This document shows, in pieces, positions 9,901 through 19,407 of a stretch of 64,000 nt of DNA. Under the pieces are notes generated by a model. The model made no database searches, was not told where the DNA came from, and saw only the letters and a list, made by a program, of their open reading frames with translations. Positions within the stretch are counted from its first letter, which is position 1. Every line of letters begins with the position of its first letter. The position numbers and the translations under genes were made by a program. Origin of the DNA: Grifola frondosa (taxonomy: Eukaryota; Basidiomycota; Agaricomycetes; Polyporales; Grifolaceae); the NCBI GenBank assembly GCA_001683735.1, contig LUGG01000003.1:1426001-1490000 (forward strand). Direction: 5' to 3'.

Positions 9901-12130
9901 TTGCGCACGGCAAGCGCCACACTGGTCAGCGCGTCGTCGAGCCAGGGCCTGTGGCTGCACGATGACGATGGCTGGCTGTGGCAATGGCTCATCGGAGGGC
10001 TCACACCACTCACGAACTATACGGCATTCGCCATGCAGGACCAGACGAAGATGAGCCGGCCAATAAACTTCGTCACAAAATCCGGTACGTCTCATCTTCC
10101 GGATTGCGCCTCGCCGACCAGCTGACGCCTTACCCCAGCGGCCTTCATATGCCCTATCATGACTTGCTCCCATTCTGCCCGTCGACTGGCTACGTGGTAC
10201 CCCTTCCTGCGCCGCCTGACCCAGCTAGGGGGCACACCGCACAAACGATCCCTGCAGATACGAGCGTGACTATGCTCGTGATCCTCGCGGACTTCACGAC
10301 GCTCACCATGCTCGCATGCGGGCGCGACGAGTACAGCCCGCTCGTATCCTGTGCGGAAAACCCACATTCTCCGTCTATGACACTACACGCAGAATCGGTT
10401 TCGACCCCATTTACCGCCAGGCCTCGCACGCGAGCAGAGCATCGTGCAGTGCCGGGAGAAGGAGGAGGAGAGCAGCAGCAGTGACGAGGAGGACGTGCGT
10501 GGCACATCCGTCATCGAGAATGCGAACATCGACCCGCAGCTCCGCAACCAGGGCCATGTCGTCGGCAAAGGTCGTCTGCGTGCCGAAACACGACGCGCTC
10601 CAGCACCCACCGCGGGCACTCGCCGTGCACTACCAGTTCCTGGCAGGGCTCCCCGGCACGCGCGCGGCTGCACATGACCCCCACTCCGACCCCCGTGCCC
10701 GTGCCTGTGCCCGTGTCCGCTCCCGCTGCTCTGCGCGCCGCCGTCTTTGGTCAGACTATGTTCGAGCAGCCGATGCGGAGCTGGGTCCACTTACTTTTAC
10801 TTAAATGTTCATTTTGTGCTCGGTTTTAATTTCTTCAGTCTGTGAGCTCTAGTTGATCTGATTCGGATCAGACAACTCAGAGTGACCAGACAAATATTCT
10901 TGGTGGTCTAAACAGTCTAGGATGTCTTGCTGATCTTATGGTATAAGTGCCGAACTTTTGGTCTGACTGGCTGATGGCTCTGGCCCCTCTGTGATGTTTC
11001 TGGACTTGACTGAACTGCAGATATGTAGTAGTACAGTACCTTGTTCTGAGCCATCTTAAGTGTCTGAATCCATCTGATGTTGCTGTGAGATCTGTTTGGT
11101 CTGAATTAAGACACTTCAGACACATTCAGATGAACTCAGATGAAACCGAGTTTTGCTGATGAAGTGACCATGATGAGGTGTTGATACGTCATTTCATTCA
11201 GGCCGCTGCCGCCGCCCTTCAGACTTCAGACACATTCGCAGCGTCGATGTATTGGAGCACTTACCGTGCCAGTAAGCCGACTTCCTTTCCCTATTGATTG
11301 AAGTATTGTTCCTAATCGCAAATCAGCTCTGCGGCGCCATGGCTCCTGGCGACAGGACCTCAACGTCGAGCTGACGAATCCCTTCACGCGCAACATCGCA
11401 AGCTCGTGGTCCAAAGTGTTCGAAGCGGACCTCTTCGCCTCGTTCGAGAAGGCCGCCACGAGCGCGATCAACAAGCTGCTCGAGGACGTGGAGAAGTCCG
11501 CCGCGGTGGGCTTGAAGGAGCGCGCCAAGGGCCAGGGGAGCTGTGCCTCGAGGAGGCGCGCTCGCGCTGAAGAAGACGCTCGACGTCGTGCGCGAGACGA
11601 TGAACACGGAGCAGAAGGAGGTCAGCCGCTGCCTCGCGCCGCATGTGCAGAACCAGCTGGTGGATGGGTACGACCGCGCGATGGAGGAGCGCGGGAGGGG
11701 CAGCGTCGCCCGCCAGAAGGTGCGCCTCGTTTTTCGTGCGGTTTGCAGATGCTGATGCATGGGTGTAGGCGGTGTTCCATGACTATGTGGACGATCTCAA
11801 GGACGAGATCTTCACGGGCGCTGCGGACGTGCTTCTGACTCGCTTGGCGAAGGCAGCGGAGGCGGTGGGTAAGGCCCTCGAAGATGCCCTTGAGGAGCTC
11901 GCCAAGAAGGTGCGTCGTGGCGTGTATCTTCTGGTGATTTGTCCGTGGTGCTGATCGTGGCTGTGGCTGTGCAGATCGAGGTCAGTATCGCGGTGCTGTG
12001 GGAGGGCCAGCGCGACGACCCTGCGCAGGTGAAGGCGCGCGAGGAAGTCGTCCGCACTGTGTGCGAAATCATCGGGCAGGTCCAGATATGGTCGCAGGCC
12101 GAGGAGTTCGGGCGCGCTGACGCCGTCTGA
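3957..12130 (+). CDS. Dynamin-type (nuclear, SLIP-GC-like) large GTPase, interrupted by a transposon in an intron
   Basis: A large P-loop GTPase of the dynamin/SLIP-GC type. Visible exons are 3957-3975, 4031-4075, 4132-4161, 4215-4402, 4458-4536, 4578-5006, 5063-5101, 5155-5161, 5214-5242, 5301-5459, 5513-6093, 6150-6204, 6253-6309, 6365-6427, 6470-6891, 6943-7035, 11202-11271, 11327-11719, 11769-11909 and 11975-12130. The G1 motif is GATGAGKSS, the G3 region is VDLPGVAD, and ATKCDD is the TKxD base-specificity motif. A Lys-rich, then very acidic insert (about 5640-5920) with a nuclear-signal-like PKKRR suggests nuclear location. The ATG sits directly before the P-loop; an in-frame PSLQSQGAPTT stretch preceded by a TAG acceptor at 3928 suggests an earlier exon lost among the repeats. 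Two apparent 1-nt losses (about 11536 and 11566) break frame in the last third. Whether the gene still works is unclear. Confidence 0.8.
7058..7072 (+). repeat. Left terminal inverted repeat
   Basis: CATCAGCAAAACTCG, an exact inverted match to 11147-11161. It is preceded by the target duplication AAG. Confidence 0.9.
7320..9060 (-). pseudogene. Captured fragment of a non-reducing polyketide synthase (linker, AT, PT)
   Basis: Reading on the minus strand from about 9060: a KS-AT linker (MLTDVAYASTAWRKL), then the acyltransferase start FSGQGGQYVGMG, then WIEWGVKPDAVAGH, where the nucleophile motif GHSxG should follow. The motif is missing. The match resumes with LDDALRLVA and jumps to DIGPHPMMFPMLR, so most of the AT core is deleted. 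A product-template domain follows with HKVSGFALCPPSVYH (carrying the expected catalytic His), then ISSYTTDGEHQPYCTG, AYDLVFSRIIAYS and DANGIDVYAVVQLP, spread over different frames. A TAG lies near 7741. KS, ACP and TE domains are absent. This piece cannot make a polyketide. The parent is probably an orsellinic-acid-type basidiomycete synthase elsewhere in the genome. Confidence 0.85.
9295..10400 (+). pseudogene. Captured fragment of a Mid1-type stretch-activated calcium channel subunit
   Basis: Blocks matching fungal Mid1 appear in order: STLYVSVAVCSTGQYLRFF then VTNDTSISQPGPG (9355-9455), GTWNGTATHGGVLAIYNSP (9508-9560), the loop LLGGTASNQALPFSPPF (9684-9735), TYPNYTLPPANLTFPP (9755-9805), LWLHDDDGWLWQWLIGGLTP and NYTAFAMQD (9950-10045), LPFCPSTGYVVPLPAP (10162-10215) and ACGRDEYSPLVSCA (10314-10360). 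The Cys-rich C-terminus is unreadable past about 10400. Frame changes occur between blocks, some at plausible introns. Mid1 normally acts at the plasma membrane with Cch1; this copy lacks a clear start and end and sits in a transposon, so it is treated as a captured remnant. Confidence 0.8.
11147..11161 (-). repeat. Right terminal inverted repeat
   Basis: The exact inverted match of 7058-7072, followed by the target duplication AAG at 11162-11164. Confidence 0.9.
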
Positions 12131-12961
12131 GCCTGCCTGTCGAGTCGCGTTTCCAAATAAAGGATCCGCCCGGTATGGTGTTTGCGTTGAAAGTTATTGT
12201 ATTAATCCGCGGCAGAGAGCTGTGTTCGTAGACCCCCTCCTATGTTACGGTGTGGTATGTTCCTTTCCTGTTGTTTGCTTAAGATTCGAGGTTCCCTATT
12301 GTTGTCTGTTATTGCACGCCGCGGTCGTTGAGTGACTTGTTCTGCGTTGTACTGTATGTTCTTCTGATGATTCTATTCCGAGTCCTGACGTTCTGGGTCT
12401 CGTGTTCACTGCAGCAGTGCTAGTGCTTTGTTCGTTCTTAGTGTGTTCTATTTCGTCTATACATTATTGGTATATAGTGGTCGCGTAATCTGTGTACCTT
12501 AGCAGGACAGTTTTCAGCACCATAATATCAGCATACCTGTTTTATCGTAGTGTCTGCCTCAGTTCTAGATGTGACTTGCGGCGAGAAAACGGGAATGCGG
12601 ATAGTACATAAGATTAAGCAGTAGATTCGTTGATAAAAGCAATGGTATAGGTAGGATAGCAAATTGGGCAGCAGAGCGGGAACGACTAATGTAACAAAAC
12701 TTGGGCTACACAGGGAATAATTATCCAACAGAGAGCATAGGAGAGTCGTACAACGAGAGCTAGTAGAACGCGCATGAGGCATAGTCATCAGTCGTGAGCA
12801 TAATACGGGGTTATCGTAACAGTCTCCAATAACAACTCGGAAACGCAGAGAACATAAGAAAGCAAGGATAATGATAGTCCAGGTTCGCACGAGGTAAATT
12901 TTGGAAACGACCAGCGATGGCACGACCAGCGCAGTGGATAGAAGTCCAATCGGACGACCGT
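12131..12961. other. 3' flanks of convergent genes
   Basis: T-rich downstream sequence of the GTPase gene and of the minus-strand gene ending at 12962. No gene is supported. Confidence 0.5.
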
Positions 12962-13612
12962 TCAGACCCTGTAAATAGGTCTGCCACGCCAGTCGACGGT
13001 GCGGCCCGTGCGCGGGTCTCTGTAGTCGGCCCTACGGGAGGGCTCGTGGTGCATCGATGGACCAAAGCCGAAAAAGTGACGGAGGCGGTCGCCGACGGAG
13101 GGCTCGTCGTAGGAGTAACGACGGTGTGAGGGGCGGTGGTGCCCGCTGTCCGCCTGCGCGCGTCCCACGTCAACATTGCGCAGACGCGAGTGTGAAGAGG
13201 AGCGAGGACGTACGAAAGCTGCGGGCTGGTGGTGCCGGGTGCGCGCGTCGACGACCTGGACGGGGCGGCGCGGAACGGAGTGCGAGCGGTGGTGAGTGGA
13301 CGACGTGGTGTAGCGCACGGCGGGGTGCCGTATTGGGCTGCGGCGGGGGCGGAGGAGGCGTAGTAGACACCGCCGTTGCCTGTGCTATACTGCTGTGCGT
13401 AGCTGGGGCTAGTGTGGTGCACATATTGCGGGGCAGCGTAGGTGTAAACCGGTGCCGCCGTGGCCATGGTTATGGCCGTGGTTCGAGGTACTCCTGCGGG
13501 TGTCCCTTGGGGAAGTGTAGACAACTTGGGGTGCGGGTTGATAGGACTGGGAGTGAGAGCGGGCACGGTGGTGGCCCGAGGGGGAGTGGCCCGAAACGTA
13601 ATAAGTTGGCAT
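12962..13612 (-). CDS. His/Tyr/Ser-rich small protein with a VDWRGRPIYRV C-terminus
   Basis: Function unknown. The start is taken at 13612 (MPTYYVSGHSPSGHH), because a TATA-like CTATAAATC lies about 85 bp upstream on this strand and the upstream codons look like 5' leader. The N-terminal part is rich in His, Ser and Gln (NHGHNHGHGG), the middle is Tyr/Ala-rich (APQYVHH, GGVYYASS), and the C-terminal half holds SHSVPRRPVQVVD, then GDRLRHFFGFGP and a conserved-looking end DPRTGRTVDWRGRP. The N- and C-terminal pieces are in the same frame and the middle piece is in another, so two compensating frame breaks (near 13460 and 13325) or unrecognised splicing are needed. Small proteins with this ending are, from memory, common in Agaricomycetes. 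No enzyme motif is present. Confidence 0.6.
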
Positions 13613-13769
13613 GCTTAAGTTGAGCAGGGGTAGTAGTTGTGCTGCTGGTGGGGGGAAAGTTGGGATGATAGTAGATGCGGGGGACGGGGGATTTATAGAT
13701 GTGGGAGTGGCAGTGAGATGGGTGGAGAAGAAGGGGAATGACTCTGCATCCATGGTGAATTGGACGAGA

Positions 13770-15764
13770 GGGAAAGAAGGGCGTGACTTATGCCGTCATC
13801 CCGGAGCTCTTCTTTTCTAATCTCAGATCGCTCAGCGCTCGAAAACTCGCAGATCCAATATTTTGCCTCCTCCATCCTCCACTCACCTATCAGTTGTGGC
13901 GTCACACTGCAATCTCCATTTCTTTTGCGCTGCCTCTCCCCGAGGATTTTCTGGCAGCAAACACCGCATCACAATTCTCGGCCTTAATTCTGGCTGCGGC
14001 CAAGATAGTGCACCGGACGTCCAATCCCGAGTTCGTCTCGTCGGCGACGAGAGCAGACTCGCCAAAGTTTCAACTTTCTTCCAGATCTCACCCCGATGCT
14101 TCCGCGCCCCCATTCGAACGAGTCATTCTCCCGCAAGCTGTACACGCATATGTGTTTCACGTCCTCTATCATCCGACCTGCTGTGCAGCCCGCCCTTAGG
14201 TTAGACTCTGCGTATCAATACCACAACGTGTTTATGTCCACCACTATCGCATCGAAACATGGAGCGCACTTGGAGCGCAGTGTATGTTTTGGTGTTCGCG
14301 CAACACGCGTTTGCGTGCAGGACTCCCGATCGATCAAGTTGATGCGCCACTCGCCCCGCACACACTCCGTCTGGTATGTCTTTATTGTCCGCAGTAAGTA
14401 GTACTCACAGCCGCGAAGTGCAGCACTGGAGTGGCGTCGCTCCCCCATGAGGTCGCGCAGGCCAGTGGCAGTGGCTCGGGCGCTCCACTGTCCAAACGAT
14501 CACCCCTACCATGGTCATTTCTTACCGTTTCTCGCATCCCCGAAGACTCCGATACAGCAACAACACGAACTGTCCGCTGGAGGATTTCTTACGTTGTTGG
14601 GCAGTAAGACGTTACATCGTGTGAAATTATTCTAATGATTTTCTACTTAATGACTAGATTGACATCAGGTTTATCATGATGCTTGAAGTCAAATTTGTCC
14701 GACAAAAAAATCAGGATTGAAGCACAAAAACCTCGAAATTGTCCAGGAAAATTCAGGCAAAAGGGGGTCCAAAATCCCAAAATCTGTCCCAAAATTCATC
14801 AGGATCCTCTCCCATTATCGGTCGTATCTCCGACTGCCCTCTTCGGCATAGTCTGCAAAACTTTAACGGGTGTATACACTCTATGCCGACGAGGGCGGTC
14901 GCACGCCACATGCCCTCTCCCACCACGAGGGCGTCTTGGGACCGCATTCGAAGAAGACTGCCCCTGGCTCTTCCGACCTTCGAGGAATCTTATTCTCGTA
15001 GACGCCGCCAGCGAGGTGATGGGACTGCGCGTACGTACGTGTACGCTTCGTCTTAGCACCCTCTTCGGAACTTCGTGCGAGATGATCAAGAACCTCGCTC
15101 CATGCCGCGGAGACCCGCCTTCCAACTGCGACATAGCTCGGCTCCCACATATTAAATGTGTGGCTCGAACCACTTGACCTACCGCAACAGTCAACTGTGG
15201 TTGCACGTGCCAAGAATGCAAACTCAATCCACCGACGGCGCTCTGAGCAATACATTATCTTAGTGCTCCTTCACGTCGTACCCAGATGTCGATATGTGCC
15301 ATGAAACAATTATAACTCTACGCAGCACTGAGAAGATAGCAGACAAGATCGCGCCACCACCAGATCAGCACCACACCATTATCACAGCTGCACCAACACC
15401 CTGACATTCGACTGACTAAGTATCCAGTAAATCACAAGCTAAACATGTCTGCACTGCTATGTAATCTACCCTTCTACCGATCTTCGTGCGGAGCCTCTCC
15501 ACTTCCTAAATCCAAAGACACAACTGCCACCCCAAACGCGGCCTTCCGCCGCGATCTTGTCAAATCGCAGCGTATCTCGAAGTCCACGTACGCAGACTGC
15601 GGAGCGACGTGGAGGGGATCGAAGCATGACGCGCTGGTCCACATACACGCAAGACAGACTCGGGATGTTCATTTGTCAATGAGTGAACCCTAGTACCGTG
15701 GCGGCGATGGCGAGACCCTGAAACCGACCGCATTACTCAGCCGCCGCACAGTTCGCAGGGCCCT
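13770..15764. other. 2 kb stretch without a supported gene
   Basis: Open frames up to 164 codons occur on both strands, but none shows a known domain or a consistent exon chain. An AT-rich, A-tract-containing segment lies at 14635-14790. The stretch could hold a degraded element or lineage-specific sequence; nothing firmer can be said. Confidence 0.4.
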
Positions 15765-17251
15765 TTACTCCATATCCGCGAAGTCACCCTCGTCGAGGTC
15801 CGCAGGCTGTAATATGCCCAAGTCAGTCGTTTGAATAGCGGATGAAGGGCAGGCGAACAGATCTCCATGGGAGATAGATGGACGTAGCTAGCGTGGTGCA
15901 AACACGACCGATAGAGAGCAACAAAACCCACCTCTTTGGGCTCCTCGTCCTCTCCGTACTGCATAGTATAGTCAATGTGGCTCAGCACCGTCTCTATCGA
16001 GTCTGGGTTCGTGAGATCGAGCGGGAGGAATGACACCAGCGGGTGGTCCTCGATCTATGCAACACATCATCCAAAATCAAACCAAAATGCGCATGTCAGT
16101 GGCGCACCAGCAGATGTGGCGGAGGAAGAGACGCACGAGTTGGACGATCGCCTGATTTAGTGCGTGGAAGCGCGAGTTGCGCTCGGTCTGCGCCTCATGG
16201 CTGCCTGGAGCTGAAACGAGGAGGAGGGGATCGGGGTCGAGGAATCTGGAAAGAATAGATGGGACGTGAGTTCGATTCAGTAGGGTGGATGATGTAACAA
16301 GGCGGGAAAAGTCGGAGAGCAAGGCACAAGAAACGGGGAGATAGCGTTCAATAGAGAACACCAATCAGTATTCTGAATGCGATGTCAAACTCAAAGTGAA
16401 GGCCGGTGGCCGAACTGTGTGAGCCAATCATGGGGGACGCTGAAGCTCACCTTGCGATATCCTTCCGCGTACGTATGCCATTCCGTCCGCTCCCAGAGTC
16501 CTCCGAGTTGCTCGTTACTAAATCCATCTTTGACATTACGTTGATCCAGGGAATTTCTAGGTTAACCATTGCAGACATTGCAGATAGCACACCACTACAG
16601 CAAAAGTAATTTGTGGTATCAGGGGCGACGGCAAGAGAAATAAAGCATATAGCGTACCTAAAGAACTTATATTTGTCTTCCATGAACTGCGATTCGATTA
16701 GGTAGACGCCGCACGTGCGGAGGCCAAGGCGGTTGAGCTGTCGTACAAGTGTGGGGAGGAAGGGATGATGCGTATAGAGCTCAATCTGACCTGGTGAAAC
16801 GACACGTTCACGTTCAGTACACCGCACTATATCGCACTAGGGGTCAGTGAAGCGGGCTAGATGCTCACCGGGACAGTCAAAAATAAGATAGTCATCGTCG
16901 TACCCACCGAGTTCTTCCTCGAGCCAGTCCATATTCTGCAACAAATACCTACAGTGAATGTGTCAGCGCTCTGCGATATCCCCCCCCTCCACCGACAGCA
17001 CTCACTCACTCGAAGCAATACACAAGCCCGCCGTTCGGGCCGTATCCTAGTTCATCCATGACGTCGTCGAGGCTGATCAGGTCGCGGATATCGATCGCGG
17101 GCTCGTACTCGAATGCGCTGCTGTTCGCAGCGGGGTCGAGGTTCACAAGGTGCCCCGTGCGCTTCGCCGTGCGCAGGTGCGTCATGAGCGCGGAGGAGAA
17201 CGTCGACTTTCCCGCACCCGCGGGGCCCGTAACGAGAACGGCGTAGCGCAT
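15765..17251 (-). CDS. GPN3: GPN-loop GTPase 3
   Basis: A small GTPase of the GPN family, which works with GPN1 in assembly and nuclear import of RNA polymerase II. The first exon reads [20 protein letters not shown] (P-loop), then the GPN loop [13 protein letters not shown]. The next exons give [15 protein letters not shown] (G3), then [18 protein letters not shown], then SKMDL (the base-specificity region), then FLDPDPLLL. The last exon is the acidic tail DEGDFADME. Six or seven exons with short introns fit; one intron of about 190 nt lies near 16250-16450. The start at 17251 is immediately before the P-loop, as usual in the family. All parts expected of a full-length protein are present. 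Confidence 0.93.
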
Positions 17252-17601
17252 GGTGCTGATGCTGACGAATGGGTAAGAGGCGTTTATGTTTTTTGCACAC
17301 TGTGGGGCGAGCCATCATGAACGATCGCCGGCGGCAATTTCCGCGGCAAACGCCGGAGCAATTGGGTTGTGGCACTAGACTCTCGCGCTCGAAGCGACAT
17401 ATACACCTGCTGTAAGTCATACAAAAATTCACGAAAGAAAGGTTTACAGAGACATTCACACTTCAGAGGTTGGTCTCCAAGCGGCCAGCTGATGCTTCTA
17501 GTTTCTAGTGTGATTGAAACTCCGCCCCGCGTCGCACGGCTGAAGGCCGAAATCCAACCTGAACATTCAACTTTACTATTGCTGCACTACGGTAACTAAC
17601 A
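17252..17601. other. Divergent promoter region, GPN3 and kinase-like gene
   Basis: A 350 bp spacer between two divergent starts. No CACGTG box is seen, unlike most promoters in this window. Confidence 0.5.
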
Positions 17602-19035
17602 ATGGACGTGACCAAAGACGGTGCAGCGTCCTTACCAGATGTAGGCTTTTATTTTGGTATTAGCTCTGCCGGTAATTCATCCATCCTGTGCAGATACCAA
17701 ATCGTGATGCTTTCGACGCGCAATGGTTTCTCACAGCACCAGAGCACGCATTCGATGCACGAAGTTTTTGGACGGCTTACCGCCCATGGCTTGCGGAACG
17801 TGGATATACGCTGTTTGACATGGTAATCAACAAAGAGGATGGTGTCCCGTTTTGGGTACCACCCTCAACCGCAGTGTCCGCACCTGTACCGTACGCCTTT
17901 TATCACCGCGACGAAAGCGTGCCGACTGCTCCGTGGCAGATACTATGGGTTCAGGTACATCTTCTGATTCTGTTTGGCATAGTTAACCACATGTTTCGCG
18001 TTTCCAGGCTCGTTTCGCTTACGGCCAGGATAGGCAAGGTCGAAACATCGCAATTAAAGTCATACAGTCAGACTCCGAAGAAGAACACATCTATAACCGC
18101 CTTCTACAATGTCCCGACCTTCAGCATCCGGATACCTTCGCGAATGTATTACCTCCTCTCTGTATATTGAGACTCCCGCATCAGCTGTCATTCGTCGTTA
18201 TGCCTATGTGAGCTCACACTGAAATATTGTTGTCATCTAATCAAATCATGTGCAGGTGGGGAGACCGAATATTACTAGGTGAAATTAGGACTGTCAAGGA
18301 TGTTATGGATTTCATAACAGATTTACTGCGAGTGAGTCAGCCCGACTCGAACTATACTGCATTTTGACGCATAATGCGTAGGGTCTCACCTTTCTTCACG
18401 AGCAAAGGGTTGCACACGTGTATGTGTTTCAGCTTCCACAAATAAACTGTATTGTGACTAAGTCTCTTGAAATCATAGGACATCAAACAGACTAACGTCA
18501 TGGTGAATTATTTCAGCGCGCTACATGTTCACCAGCGCGATCGTCTGGTACCCGTGTTGGAGGAGCATCGCAGCTCATCTCAGGCCCGATATTGCCTCTT
18601 CGATTATAATTTATCGATTCGCTTCCCGCTCGGGATGCCGCTTGAGAAGTGCCGGTCTCCATCCACGGAAGCATTCAGAGGATGGGACACATATCATCCC
18701 TGGGATGTCTACCAGGGCGAACCTGAATACAACCCATTTGCTTTTGATGTGGCGTGCTTAGGAAATCTCTTTAGGTTTGCATTTGCTGTAAGTACTAAAA
18801 ATTTTTGGTCCCACTGCAGATCACCACCTGTCCCAAAAAGTATGCAATTCTTACATTGGATCTGTTCGTTCGAGACTGGTGCGTGGTTCGTCGGCTATGT
18901 ACGGAAGACACTTCGAGTCTAGGTTGCATTTGTTTCATTCCCCCTTCGCTGGCAAACTCATTGTCTGTAGACTTGGCTGGAAGCTGCATGATGAATACCC
19001 AGGCGTTCTTTATCATATTCTACTCCTCTTTTTAA
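17602..19035 (+). CDS. Divergent protein-kinase-like protein (basidiomycete family)
   Basis: A protein-kinase fold of a family expanded in Agaricomycetes; substrate unknown. Exons are 17602-17640, 17694-17954, 18008-18207, 18256-18331, 18382-18417, 18479-18789 and a last exon from about 18823. Readable motifs are RFAYGQDRQGRNIAIKV (the Lys of subdomain II), LSFVVMPMWGD (hinge side), LLRGLTFLHEQRVAH followed by DIKQTNVMVNY (catalytic loop), and YCLFDYNLSIRFP in place of a DFG loop. Across the intron at 18418 the catalytic loop reads H-D-I-K, one residue short of the usual HxD. This may be a lost base or a pseudokinase. The C-terminal exon does not resemble the family end, so the 3' boundary is uncertain. 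Confidence 0.75.
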
Positions 19036-19079
19036 GAAACAATGGCACCGTCATAAACAAACAATTATAGTCGAATTTA

Positions 19080-19407
19080 CAGCGGAGGCAAATTGTTCTG
19101 GCAGACTTGGCTCGCGGGTAGTATGAAGTCTAAAGAAATGTCCCAACTGCGGCTAGGCATGAGACAACATGAACAGTCAGCAGCTCACTGCAGCTTTACC
19201 TTATAATAATAATAGCGACAAGAACATCAAGCTCAAACCTCAAGCTATAAGGCGGTTCCAACTTAGAGGAAGCCGATTCTTGTCAAAACGGCACGTGACT
19301 GAAACTGCGGGTATGATGAGGTCGTGACTGCCATCGTGTAGTACCCAAGCTTTGCAAGTTACCGCGAGGCCCTTGTCTATATCACTGCTTCGCTGCGATT
19401 CTCTACG
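19080..19407. other. Spacer with the IVY1 promoter
   Basis: No gene is seen. A CACGTGAC box lies at 19292-19299, about 110 bp before the IVY1 start. Confidence 0.5.
19292..19299 (+). promoter_or_regulatory. CACGTGAC E-box upstream of IVY1
   Basis: A perfect CACGTGAC about 110 bp before the start codon. It is a candidate site for a bHLH factor of the Cbf1/USF type. Confidence 0.5.

Larger units (their letters stand above)
7058..11161. mobile_element. Gene-capturing TIR transposon (CACTA-like), non-autonomous
   Basis: The element has perfect 15-bp terminal inverted repeats, CATCAGCAAAACTCG at 7058-7072 and its reverse complement at 11147-11161. These are flanked by a 3-bp AAG duplication at 7055-7057 and 11162-11164. 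The next 250-350 bp inside each end are crowded with TCTGA/TCAGA words in both orientations. No transposase is visible. The cargo is a polyketide synthase fragment on the minus strand and a Mid1-like fragment on the plus strand. Short TIRs starting with CA, a 3-bp duplication and subterminal repeats fit the CACTA superfamily; that assignment is inference. Confidence 0.85.
7036..11201 (+). other. Host intron expanded to 4.2 kb by a transposon
   Basis: The donor GTACGTGG at 7036 and acceptor CATTCAG at 11201 join codons in phase 0, giving GALS followed by AAAAALQ. Removing the transposon and one copy of the AAG duplication leaves a 59-nt intron, the normal size in this window. Confidence 0.8.

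Noticed and set aside
13783..14204. Open frames of 113-138 codons on the plus strand
   Set aside because: No domain, no splice chain, and two frames overlap fully, so no gene was called.
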